A stretch of DNA of 64,000 nucleotides from Palsa-1150 sp036490515 (GTDB lineage: Bacteria > Myxococcota_A > Polyangia > Polyangiales > Polyangiaceae), in NCBI GenBank assembly GCA_036490515.1, contig DASXDU010000014.1, positions 71,659-135,658 on the forward strand, written 5' to 3'. The notes under the pieces were generated by a model. It was not told where the DNA came from and searched no databases. It saw only the letters and a list, made by a program, of their open reading frames with translations. Every line of letters begins with the position of its first letter. Position 1 is the stretch's first letter. The position numbers and the translations under genes were made by a program. This document shows positions 41,765-49,351 of this stretch, piece by piece.

Positions 41765-42072
41765 GCGGACTCCACCTGACGATGCACCTTCCGTGCGCCG
41801 TTCTTTCTCTTGGTTTCGCCCTTCGGAGACACCCCCGCCGGCCATCGGCCCGTCCGGTCGACTACGCCGACGCACTTCCTCAGCAATTCCCGTTGCTCAG
41901 CCGAAATTGTGCGTGATATAGTCGCGCTCACTTTTGCGGTAAGCCTGATTCCCCAGCAGTTCTCAGAGTTTACGTACTACGCCTCGTGAACAGGCGCGTC
42001 ACTGCCGTTCGCGATTCATCAGAGTGGACGCGCTGTTCGCCAACGCCCTCGAAGGATGCGGAAGGGGTAGCA
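41765..42072 (+). other. 308-base gap between ftsY and the outer-membrane protein gene
   Basis: No supported coding frame. It holds a -10-like TATAGT at 41917-41922 (see promoter entry), about 150 bases before the downstream ATG. A short hairpin-like GCAC/GTGC just after ftsY is followed by TTCTTTCTC and may terminate ftsY, but its four-base stem is too weak to call. Confidence 0.55.
41893..41922 (+). promoter_or_regulatory. Promoter candidate for the outer-membrane beta-barrel pair
   Basis: TATAGT (five of six) at 41917-41922 with TTGCTC 18 bases upstream. The -35 is weak, but the downstream TATAGTCGCGC string is identical with the ftsY promoter, which raises the chance that it is real. Confidence 0.45.
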
Positions 42073-43110
42073 ATGAAGCAGGCTCGCAGGTGGCTTCTAC
42101 TCGCGGCAGCACTGATGCTGGTGCCGCAGGCGGCTTACGCCCAGAAAAAGCCGAAGCCCCCGAAGACCGCGCCGACGCCGCCGCCTCCCGCTGACGGGAG
42201 TGGCAGCGCAGCGGCGCCCGCCGACGCAGACGCGGACCAGTCCGGGGCAGCGGCTCCGCCCGCGGCTCCAGCCGGGGGTGACCAGACCGGCGCCACACCC
42301 GCTCCCGGCGCAGCCGACTCGGGGATGGACGTCTGCCAGATCACGCCCGACGCGCCGCAGTGCACCGCGGCGAAGCAGATCAACCTGGGCGAAGAGGCGA
42401 AGAAGAAGGTCAACGCCGAGGTCTACGCCGTCCAGCAGCAGTACGTCATCAAGGCGCAACGCCTCGAGATCATGCCGTACTGGGCCATCGACCTGAACGA
42501 CCAGTTCGTCGCCCACGACGCGCCCGGCCTGGCGCTGAACTATTACATCACGCAGGTACTCGCGGTCGGCCTGAACGGCGACTGGTACGGCGGCCTGAAC
42601 GCCGATTCGAACTTCAACTTCCAGAATCGTCGCGCGGCGCGCGTCGCCGTGCCCCTCAACAACTACCAGCTCTCGGGCGACCTCAACTTCACCTACGTGC
42701 CGATGTACGGGAAGTTCGCCGGCTTCGGTGACTTCATCTTCAACTACGACGCCTTCCTCGAGGGCGGCGTGGGCCTCATCCGCACCGAGCCCATCGCGGT
42801 CATCGATCCCGACAACCGCAAGTTCACCTGGAACAACTTCGTGAACTTCGACGTCGGCATCGGCGTCCGCATCTTCTTCACGCGCTGGCTCGCGGCCGTG
42901 CTCGAAGTGCGCGACATCGTCTTCTTCGACAAGATCGAGAACCTCTCGATCGCGAGCGGGTCCACGACGTTGCCCCTGAACGACCCGAACAACCCGCTCA
43001 ACCCGAAGACCTGGTACGACAACTCAACTCACCCGACGAACGACGTGCAGCTGCAGGTTGGTCTCTCGATCTTCCTGCCGACTTCGTTCGAGTACCGGTT
43101 GCCCAAGTGA
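42073..43110 (+). CDS. Outer-membrane beta-barrel protein, GltA/GltB-like
   Basis: A 345-residue exported protein with signal WLLLAAALMLVPQAAYA and a Pro/Ala/Asp-rich spacer (about 20-80). Residues ~110-345 alternate aromatic and small residues in strands (LEIMPYWAIDLNDQFVAHD; LALNYYITQVLAVGLNGDWYGG; LSGDLNFTYVPMYGKFAGFG; VGIGVRIFFTRWLAAVLEVRDIVFFDKIE; VQLQVGLSIFLP), as in myxobacterial OMP barrels, the group that includes GltA, GltB, NfsA and NfsB. Two barrels in tandem beside a Glt block make a GltA/GltB role attractive; the assignment of each letter is not possible by eye. GGAAGGGG lies five bases upstream of the ATG, which decides the start over ATG-like codons at 41986. Confidence 0.65.
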   Translation: MKQARRWLLLAAALMLVPQAAYAQKKPKPPKTAPTPPPPADGSGSAAAPADADADQSGAAAPPAAPAGGDQTGATPAPGAADSGMDVCQITPDAPQCTAAKQINLGEEAKKKVNAEVYAVQQQYVIKAQRLEIMPYWAIDLNDQFVAHDAPGLALNYYITQVLAVGLNGDWYGGLNADSNFNFQNRRAARVAVPLNNYQLSGDLNFTYVPMYGKFAGFGDFIFNYDAFLEGGVGLIRTEPIAVIDPDNRKFTWNNFVNFDVGIGVRIFFTRWLAAVLEVRDIVFFDKIENLSIASGSTTLPLNDPNNPLNPKTWYDNSTHPTNDVQLQVGLSIFLPTSFEYRLPK

Positions 43111-43130
43111 GAACGGAGACGAGGACGACG

Positions 43131-44003
43131 ATGAAGCGGCGTTTCGTCAAGACGGTTCTTGCGGCCATCGCGGCGGCGGGTGCGCTGTCCGCGGCGGGCA
43201 CGGTCAAGGCGCAGGAGATCGAGCTCACCGGGCCCCTCAAGGGGGCGCCTGCGGTGCGCCATCAGCGCCTCTATCGCGAGGGGCGGTTCGAGCTGCAGCC
43301 GACGGCGTCGTTCACGCTGCTCGACGAGTACCGCCGGACGATCCTCGTCGGCGCGCGGCTCAACTACAACATCAAGGACTGGATCGCGATCGGCGTCTGG
43401 GGCGCCTACGGCGTCGTCAGCAGCAGCACGAGCCTCGCGAGCGAGATCGACAACCCGGTGACCGGCTCGCCGCGCGACGCGCTGACGGCCATCAACGTCA
43501 ACCACTCGCAGGCGATCGGCGGCTATGCCCCCTTCACGGCGCAGACGGCGAAGATCAACTACGTCGCTGCTCCGCAGGTCACGTTCATTCCGTTCCGCGG
43601 CAAGCTCGCCATCTTCAACAAGATCTTCGTCGACGCCGACCTCTACCTCGCTGCCGGTGCGGGCTTCGTCGGCATCCAGGAGCGCGCGAACTGCGGCGGC
43701 GGCGGCGGGCAGGTCGCTTGCTCGGACCCGAGCTCGTTCGCGCTGTCGTCGAAGACGAAGATCGCGCCCACGTTCGGCGTCGGCTTCACCTTCTACCCGG
43801 GCAACTGGTTCTCGCTCGGCGTCGAGTACCGCGCCCTTCCATTCTCGTGGAACCGCGCCGGATTCGACTCGCGCGGCTCGGGCACGAACGGGAACTTCCC
43901 GGACGGCGAGGTCAACTCGCAGGACGAGACGTTCAAGTTCAACCAGATGATCACGGTCTCCGTCGGCTTCTCCCTGCCGACGGCGCCGAAGATCAGCGAA
44001 TAG
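43131..44003 (+). CDS. Second outer-membrane beta-barrel protein, GltA/GltB-like
   Basis: A 290-residue exported protein: signal FVKTVLAAIAAAGALSAAGTVKA, a short periplasmic plug-like segment, then beta strands with aromatic girdles (FELQPTASFTLLDEYRRTILVGARLNYNIKDWIAIGVWG; TFIPFRGKLAIFNKIFVDADLYLAAGAGFVG; APTFGVGFTFYPGNWFSLGVEYRALPF; FNQMITVSVGFSLP). A small loop with CGGGGGQVAC could form a disulfide. It begins 20 bases after its partner, with GAGG six bases before the ATG; a GTG at 43107 overlapping the previous stop is the alternative start. As with the partner, the parallel with the paired GltA/GltB barrels is inferred from size, fold and neighbourhood. Confidence 0.65.
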   Translation: MKRRFVKTVLAAIAAAGALSAAGTVKAQEIELTGPLKGAPAVRHQRLYREGRFELQPTASFTLLDEYRRTILVGARLNYNIKDWIAIGVWGAYGVVSSSTSLASEIDNPVTGSPRDALTAINVNHSQAIGGYAPFTAQTAKINYVAAPQVTFIPFRGKLAIFNKIFVDADLYLAAGAGFVGIQERANCGGGGGQVACSDPSSFALSSKTKIAPTFGVGFTFYPGNWFSLGVEYRALPFSWNRAGFDSRGSGTNGNFPDGEVNSQDETFKFNQMITVSVGFSLPTAPKISE

Positions 44004-44093
44004 GCGCCACACCACCCCGTTCGTGGGGGGCCCGCGGTCCGGGCCTGCGAGCGTCGTCGTGCAACCGCGAAGCCGCGGGGAAACGAGCGGCTA

Positions 44094-44837
44094 TCAGCGC
44101 TTGGTGATGCGGCCGTTCGCGTCCATGGCGAACGCGGAGGGAAGCCCCTTCGACACTGCCTCGCGCTCGTCGGCCGGCACCGCCCACTTCCGGGCGGCCA
44201 GGCCTTCGGCGATCCGGTTCCGCACGCGGACGCTCTCCTCGTCCCCCAGGAGATGCGCGAGCGGCCCGACGGCGCCGTCGTCCTCCTGTGCGAGCAGAGC
44301 CCCCACCGCATGGAACCGCGCGGGCTCGTTCACGTCCTCGAGGAAGGGCTCCACGGCGGAGCGGATGTCCGGGTCCTTGTGCTCCTCGAGCGCGGCGAGG
44401 AGCTGCACCTTCGGGTCGACGAACTTCGAGTACTCGGTGTCCCACCGGGCGAGCCAGCGGAGGAGCTCCTTGACGTACTCGTCGTCCGACACGATCTCCT
44501 TCAAGATCTTCATCGGCCACGCGAGGCTCTCGGCCTTGGCCGCAAAGGCGCGTACGGGCTCGATCGCGTCCTTGCCCGCGCGGAGCACGCCGCGGAACGC
44601 CGAGTCCTTCTCTTCCTGGTCGGTGATCGACGGGTCCATGTGGAAGGTGAACCGCTTGAGCAGCCCCGTCACCGCATCGGGCGTACCCATGTCCGCCAGG
44701 GCCTGGATGGCCTCCTGCCGATCGTAGTTCTGGGCACGCCTTTCGATGCGCTCGGCCAGCTTGGCGGCCGGGTCGCCCCGCGTGCTCTTCTTCTTCTCGC
44801 CGCCGCCGCCGCCCTTGAACAGATCGAAGAGACCCAT
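44094..44837 (-). CDS. Cytoplasmic HEAT-repeat protein
   Basis: A 247-residue soluble protein beginning MGLFDLFKGGGGGEKKK, a Gly/Lys-rich lead that may be flexible, followed by HEAT/armadillo-like helix pairs (RQEAIQALADMGTPDAVTGLLKRF; SAFRGVLRAGKDAIEPV; AALEEHKDPDIRSAVEPF; ARFHAVGALLAQEDDGAVGPLAHLL). Such proteins are usually protein-binding scaffolds. It follows the Cache/HAMP sensor gene on the same strand by 36 bases, so it may serve that sensor. The convergent gap to the beta-barrel gene contains a GGCCCG/CGGGCC hairpin with no U-run. Confidence 0.75.
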   Translation of the reverse strand: MGLFDLFKGGGGGEKKKSTRGDPAAKLAERIERRAQNYDRQEAIQALADMGTPDAVTGLLKRFTFHMDPSITDQEEKDSAFRGVLRAGKDAIEPVRAFAAKAESLAWPMKILKEIVSDDEYVKELLRWLARWDTEYSKFVDPKVQLLAALEEHKDPDIRSAVEPFLEDVNEPARFHAVGALLAQEDDGAVGPLAHLLGDEESVRVRNRIAEGLAARKWAVPADEREAVSKGLPSAFAMDANGRITKR

Positions 44838-44873
44838 GTCGCCCTGTGCCCCGCAGGTAGCGCGTGGAAGGCG

Positions 44874-46328
44874 CTACGGCAAGGGCACAGCGAGCAGGAC
44901 CACTTCTTTGTTCCGTGCCTGGACCTGGTAACGCACCGGGCGGCCGTATTTCTGGGCAGCCTCCTGCTCCATGCCCTGGATGCGCGCGGCGAACGCCTGC
45001 TCCGAGATGTGGTCGGTCTGCTCGCCGATGGCCTTCTTGGCGGCGACGTACTCCCGGTAGATGCGCGCGTAGTACGCGGGCGGCGGTTCGGCGGAGAGGC
45101 GGCGGATTGCCTCGGGGTCCATCGTCATCTCGCTGGGAGACTGGGTCATCCGCTTGTCGTCGACCGCGAGCGCGTCGTTGAAGTTCGCCGCGTTCGGCGA
45201 CTTCGAGACCCGTCCCTCGGCGTCGGTCGTGTCCTCCTCGACTCCCATGAGCTGGTTCAGGAGCTGGTCGATCCGGAACGCCAGCCCGCCGAGCTCCGCG
45301 TGGTCCAGCTCGAACCGCTTGTCGGTCTGGCCGTTGAGGATGGCGAGCAGCCCCTCCTCGAGCATGTTGATGGGTTGGCTCATGTAGTTGCCGAGCAGCC
45401 AGCCGCCGACGATCACGAGGATGATCCCGACCGCGACGGCACCGAAGATGGGCAGGAGCGCGAGACCGGACGGGTCCTCGATGAGCGACGCCGGCGCACC
45501 TGCCACGAGGAGCGCGCGCCTCCCGTCCTCGAACGACGGAAGGGGCGATGCCGCCACGAGCAGGTCGCCCTCGCGGACGTTGTCGGTCTGCTCGTGCGCC
45601 AGCGCGTTCTTCAGCATGTCCTTGGCGCCCCCCGCGATCGCGTCGTCGAGGGGTTTTGCGGCGGTCGCCGAGCGACCGACGACCTCGAACGCGTCCCCCT
45701 TGGGCACCACGAGGACGAGCGAACGACCCGTCGTCGCCTCGGCCACGCGAGAGAGGGTGTCGTTCAGCGGGCGGGCCGCGACGAGCGCGCCGATGACGGC
45801 ACCCGTCGTGTCGTGCACGGCGACGTACGACGCGAGAAAGCGGTCTTTCTCGTACCAGATGTCGGACCCCGACTGCCCCGTCGACAGCGTCGACTTGAGA
45901 CCGCGATACGTGCCGGCCATCTCGTCGCCGCGGTTCATGTTCGTGCCGTTGCGCCCCACGATCTTCCCGCTCGCGTCGACGAGCGCCACGAGAGTGGGCA
46001 CGTTCTTCTCGAAGAGCGGCGCGTTCTTCATCTTGCTGACGAGGTCGTCGCAGCGCTTCGTCGCCGCCTCGCCGCGCGCCGTGAGGGACGCTTTGGTGAG
46101 CGCGTCCGACGTGGCCGACTCGCTCGCGGCGGCGGCGAGCCACCGTTCGGCGCGCAGGCCGTCGAGCTGGAGCTGCCCTGCGGCGCCGTTGACGTCGTTG
46201 CGTGCCTCCGCGGTCAGCTGGTCCTTGTTGCCGGTGGCCGAGCTCAGCGCCGCCCGCACGAGCAGGAACGACAGCAGGCCGACCATGGCCACGATGAGGG
46301 CATTGACCCCGATGATCTTGATCCGCAT
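44874..46328 (-). CDS. Membrane sensor with Cache-like periplasmic domain, HAMP and MXAN_5187-type C-terminal domain
   Basis: A 484-residue inner-membrane protein. TM1 at about 9-28 (VNALIVAMVGLLSFLLVRA), a large periplasmic Cache-like sensory domain (about 30-285: VALVDASGKIVGRNG..., SYVAVHDTTGAVIGALVAARPL), TM2 at about 295-318 (IFGAVAVGIILVIVGGWLLG), a HAMP-like helix (MSQPINMLEEGLLAILNG), and a C-terminal soluble domain (about 400-484) that resembles the domain named after MXAN_5187 in Myxococcus (YYARIYREYVAAKKAIGEQ; RYQVQARNKEVVLLAVPL). No kinase or methyl-accepting domain follows, so how the signal is passed on is not known. Expected partner: the downstream HEAT protein. Confidence 0.78.
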   Translation of the reverse strand: MRIKIIGVNALIVAMVGLLSFLLVRAALSSATGNKDQLTAEARNDVNGAAGQLQLDGLRAERWLAAAASESATSDALTKASLTARGEAATKRCDDLVSKMKNAPLFEKNVPTLVALVDASGKIVGRNGTNMNRGDEMAGTYRGLKSTLSTGQSGSDIWYEKDRFLASYVAVHDTTGAVIGALVAARPLNDTLSRVAEATTGRSLVLVVPKGDAFEVVGRSATAAKPLDDAIAGGAKDMLKNALAHEQTDNVREGDLLVAASPLPSFEDGRRALLVAGAPASLIEDPSGLALLPIFGAVAVGIILVIVGGWLLGNYMSQPINMLEEGLLAILNGQTDKRFELDHAELGGLAFRIDQLLNQLMGVEEDTTDAEGRVSKSPNAANFNDALAVDDKRMTQSPSEMTMDPEAIRRLSAEPPPAYYARIYREYVAAKKAIGEQTDHISEQAFAARIQGMEQEAAQKYGRPVRYQVQARNKEVVLLAVPLP

Positions 46329-46411
46329 CTCGAAGCGAGCCTCCCCGCTGAACGGCGCGGGAAAACGCTATCATTCACGCTCGCGGCGCGGCAACATGCG
46401 TTCGACAGGCC

Positions 46412-47449
46412 GTGGATCGCGAAGCCAAGCGGGTGCTCCTCGTGGACGACGCGAGGTTCGACGCGCACGTGCCGCTCGGCCATCATCCGGAGCGGCCGGA
46501 GCGCCTCGTCGCGGCCCGTGCCGGCGTGCGGGCCGCGCTCCCGGCGGCGTCGTACGCGCCCGTGCCGGCCCGCCCAGCCACGGACGACGAGCTCGCTCGC
46601 GTGCACGACGCACGCTTCATCGAGGCGCTCGGGAAGCTCCGGGGTGAGTCCGGCTACCTCGATCCCGACACCTACGTCTCGACCGGCAGCATCGACGCGG
46701 CGCGCCTCGCCGCCGGCTCCCTGGTCGCAATGGTGGACGCGATGCTCGACGGGCCGGTCGACGCAGGCGTCGCGCTGCTGCGCCCGCCGGGACACCACGC
46801 GCGGCCGGCCCGCGCGATGGGCTTCTGCCTCCTCAACAACATCGCCGTCGCCGCCGCACACGCGCGGGCGCGCGGCGTGGCGCGCGTCGCCATCGTGGAC
46901 TGGGACGTTCACCACGGCAACGGGACGCAGGAGATGTTCTGGAAGGACGCGTCCGTCCTCTACCTCTCCACGCACCAGTTCCCCTTCTACCCGGGCACGG
47001 GCGACGTCGACGAAACGGGCGAGGGCGAGGGCACGGGGTATACCGTCAACGTCCCGCTCGCGGCGGGGGGCGGCGACGCGGTGTACGCGACGGCGTTCGA
47101 GCGCGTCCTCCTGCCCGTCCTCGAGGCCTACGCGCCCGAGCTCGTGCTGGTGAGCGCCGGGTTCGACGCGGCCGCGCGGGACCCGCTCGCGCAGATGGAC
47201 CTCTCGATCGAAGCTTACGGCTGGATGGCGCGCGCCCTCGCCCGCGTGGCGGCGGCCTCGCCCGCCAGGGGCAAGATCGGCCTCGTGCTCGAAGGCGGGT
47301 ACGACCTCGTCGCGCTCGAGGGGGGGATCCGGAGCGCGATCCGCGGGATGGCCGTGGACCTCGCCGAGGAGCCGGCGCGCGCGCCCGACGACGAGGGGGT
47401 CGCGCGGGCCGCGCAGGCGGCCCGGAAGGCCTGGGCGGGAGTGGACTGA
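46412..47449 (+). CDS. Histone deacetylase family (acetylpolyamine/AcuC-type) amidohydrolase
   Basis: A 345-residue zinc enzyme of the arginase/deacetylase fold, expected to remove acetyl groups from lysine or polyamines. Catalytic features: HHPERPERL near residue 23, the His pair in RPPGHHARPARAMGFCLLNN (near 126), the metal loop DWDVHHGNGTQ (near 163), the last metal Asp in SAGFDAAARDPL (near 252), and GGYDL (near 297), whose tyrosine stabilises the transition state. All residues needed for activity are visible. Start is GTG at 46412 with only a weak AGG upstream. Divergent from the Cache/HAMP sensor gene by about 80 bases; tRNA-His follows. Confidence 0.92.
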   Translation: MDREAKRVLLVDDARFDAHVPLGHHPERPERLVAARAGVRAALPAASYAPVPARPATDDELARVHDARFIEALGKLRGESGYLDPDTYVSTGSIDAARLAAGSLVAMVDAMLDGPVDAGVALLRPPGHHARPARAMGFCLLNNIAVAAAHARARGVARVAIVDWDVHHGNGTQEMFWKDASVLYLSTHQFPFYPGTGDVDETGEGEGTGYTVNVPLAAGGGDAVYATAFERVLLPVLEAYAPELVLVSAGFDAAARDPLAQMDLSIEAYGWMARALARVAAASPARGKIGLVLEGGYDLVALEGGIRSAIRGMAVDLAEEPARAPDDEGVARAAQAARKAWAGVD

Positions 47450-47508
47450 TCCGAATCGAGCTTGCGTCTGCGGGCCCGTCCACTATCTTCCGCCCGCTTT
47501 CGCAGCAC

Positions 47509-47582
47509 GGTGGCCGTAGCTCAGTTGGTAGAGCACTGGATTGTGGCTCCAGTTGTCGCGGGTTCGAAACCCGTCGGTCACC
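47509..47582 (+). tRNA. tRNA-His (anticodon GTG)
   Basis: Acceptor stem GTGGCCG pairs with CGGTCAC (one G-U pair); D arm GCTCAGTTGGTAGAGC; anticodon stem CTGGA/TCCAG with loop TTGTGGC, anticodon GTG; T arm GCGGG-TTCGAAA-CCCGT. The extra 5' G at 47509 faces C73 at 47582, the histidine identity pair G-1:C73. CCA is not encoded. A weak promoter-like TATCTT lies about 25 bases upstream with TTGCGT 16 bases before it. Confidence 0.95.
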
Positions 47583-47627
47583 CCGAACCGCTTCGCTTCG
47601 CGTCGCCGCGGCGGCGATCCGGTAGCC

Positions 47628-47665
47628 AAAAAAAAGGGCGCCCCCTCCATCCGGAGAGGGCGCCC
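47628..47665 (-). terminator. Intrinsic terminator after the secreted HExxxE protein gene
   Basis: On the minus strand a long stem (GGGCGCCC with adjacent CTC/GAG pairs) is followed by eight U residues (eight A on the plus strand at 47628-47635). It lies 29 bases beyond the stop of the gene that ends at 47694. It is orientated for the minus strand and does not serve the tRNA. Confidence 0.88.
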
Positions 47666-47693
47666 ACGTTCGCCGGGCGGGGGCCCCGGGGAA

Positions 47694-49136
47694 TCAGTTC
47701 GCGCTGAAGAGCAGCGGCAGGTAGTGGTGCTGCTGCGCCCCGGGTAGGACGGCGCGGACGTAGATGAAGTTGACGCCCAGCGTGCTGTACGAGGTGGGCG
47801 TCACCGTCAGGTTCGCGATCTGCCCGTTCACGCCCGACGTGAGATCGAGCGTCGCGGTCATGGTGCCGTTGTTGATGTTGTTGCCGTTCTCGTCCTGCGT
47901 GATCGGGTCGGTCAGGCCCTGGATGTCGAGCGTGAAGGGGCCCTTCGTGTCCACGTCGCTGAAGAGACCGATCGGGATGGTGCGGCTCGTGTTGAGCGGG
48001 ATCTTGAAGCCCTCGCTCGTCACCTTGGGCGCGCCCGGGAAGAGCGTCGAAAGGTCGACCGAGATCTGGTCGACGGTGGACTGCGGGAGGATGGTCGTGT
48101 TGTAGAACGGCTCGTCGAGGGCCGGCAGGCACCAGTGGCTGCCCTTCGCGGCGCTCGCGTTCGACCACTGCCGCTGCACGGTGTAGGGCGTGAAGTCGGT
48201 GCTGTCGGTCGCCTCGACGAAGGCCTCGCACGCGTCGCCCAGCTCGTCCTGGAACTGGTTGAAGAACTCGAACGACAGGTGGTTGTTGTCGAAGCCGACC
48301 CACGCGGGGTTCGTGCCCGGGTGTGGATCGGTGGATGCCTCGTTCAGCTCGTGGCTCGCGCCGAGCTCGATGTCGGCCGTCTGGAAGCCGCTGCAGTGGG
48401 GCATGATCGCGTAGACGTAGTTCTTGTTGTTCGACTCGGTGTGGTAGCCGCCCACGCCTTCCGCGCAGAGATTCTGACCGCCCGAGGTGAGCGTCGAGCC
48501 GGGCGGCAGATACAGCGCGTACACGATGTTGTCCGTGGACGCCGGCCAGGTGCCGTTGTCGACGTTCGTCTCGACCATCGTGTCGAGATCCGTGTCGGCG
48601 AAGCTCGTCGGCGGGGCGGTCGTGATGCTGATGTGGTTCGGGTTGCCGCTCGTCGAGGGGCCGACGCCGTACTCCGAGTTGATGTCCTTCCAGTACGGCG
48701 AGGGGCCGATCGCGTCGCCGAGCGCGTTGTACGTCGGCGCGTCGGTATCCGTGCTCCAGGTGACGGTCACGACGACCGGCTGCTTGAGCACGGGGCCGCC
48801 GTTGTCGCTGATCTGCGCCACGTCGATCGGGAAGGCCGGATAGGTCGTGCTGGGTGCACCGTTGTCGACGTCGGGCGCGGCGTCGACGGGCGCGGGAGCG
48901 GCGTCCTGCTGCTGCTGAGGCGCTCCGGCGTCGTGGACGGGAGCTCCGCTCTCGACCGGCTGCGTCGTCGGGCCGCCGCCCGCGTCCTTGGCCGTCTCCT
49001 TCACCTGCTGCGTCGAGCCGCCGCACGCGGCTCCGCCGACGACGAGCGAGGTTGCGACGAGGGCGAGGGTGATTGCGCTCGCGCTCATGGGGAGCGAACG
49101 AAGCGCCGAAGTCTTGCTGATCCGTTGCGCGATCAT
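47694..49136 (-). CDS. Large secreted or lipid-anchored protein with a HELxEAxTDP metallopeptidase-like motif
   Basis: A 480-residue exported protein. A hydrophobic segment (LVATSLVVGGAAC) ends in a cysteine usable for lipidation, followed by an Ala/Asp/Pro/Gln-rich linker (to about 95). The core contains GASHELNEASTDP (near residue 267), an HExxxE...TDP pattern that recalls secreted gluzincin-like or phosphate-induced-type proteins with HELAEAVTDP; a zinc role is plausible but the third ligand cannot be assigned. The C-terminal 130 residues are an all-beta domain (IPIGLFSDVDTKGPFTLDIQG). GGAGG lies seven bases before the ATG. An intrinsic terminator follows. No neighbours on the same strand suggest an operon. 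Confidence 0.72.
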   Translation of the reverse strand: MIAQRISKTSALRSLPMSASAITLALVATSLVVGGAACGGSTQQVKETAKDAGGGPTTQPVESGAPVHDAGAPQQQQDAAPAPVDAAPDVDNGAPSTTYPAFPIDVAQISDNGGPVLKQPVVVTVTWSTDTDAPTYNALGDAIGPSPYWKDINSEYGVGPSTSGNPNHISITTAPPTSFADTDLDTMVETNVDNGTWPASTDNIVYALYLPPGSTLTSGGQNLCAEGVGGYHTESNNKNYVYAIMPHCSGFQTADIELGASHELNEASTDPHPGTNPAWVGFDNNHLSFEFFNQFQDELGDACEAFVEATDSTDFTPYTVQRQWSNASAAKGSHWCLPALDEPFYNTTILPQSTVDQISVDLSTLFPGAPKVTSEGFKIPLNTSRTIPIGLFSDVDTKGPFTLDIQGLTDPITQDENGNNINNGTMTATLDLTSGVNGQIANLTVTPTSYSTLGVNFIYVRAVLPGAQQHHYLPLLFSAN

Positions 49137-49351
49137 GGTGGGCCTCCGGTCGAAGCCCGCGAACCATACCGATCGCCTTCCGCTCGAACATCAGAAACAG
49201 CGCGCGCCATGCGGATTCGCATGCGATTGAGACACCTTGTTTTCGGCTGCGGCGGCAATCGAACGACCGCACCCGACACCTTGCCGTGGGAGCCGGACAA
49301 TTCCGTCGGTGGCCGAGGCGAGGCGCAGCGGACACGGCGCGCGCGTGGGCG

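Noticed and set aside
37589..41875. A minus-strand frame of 1428 codons over ftsY, the membrane protein gene and the HEAT gene
   Set aside because: It is antisense to FtsY and other well supported genes and has the Arg/His/Ala bias of a shadow frame.
44029..44045. GGCCCG/CGGGCC hairpin between the second barrel gene and the convergent HEAT gene
   Set aside because: Six-base stem, no U-run on either strand; possible terminator but not distinguishable from chance in DNA of this composition.
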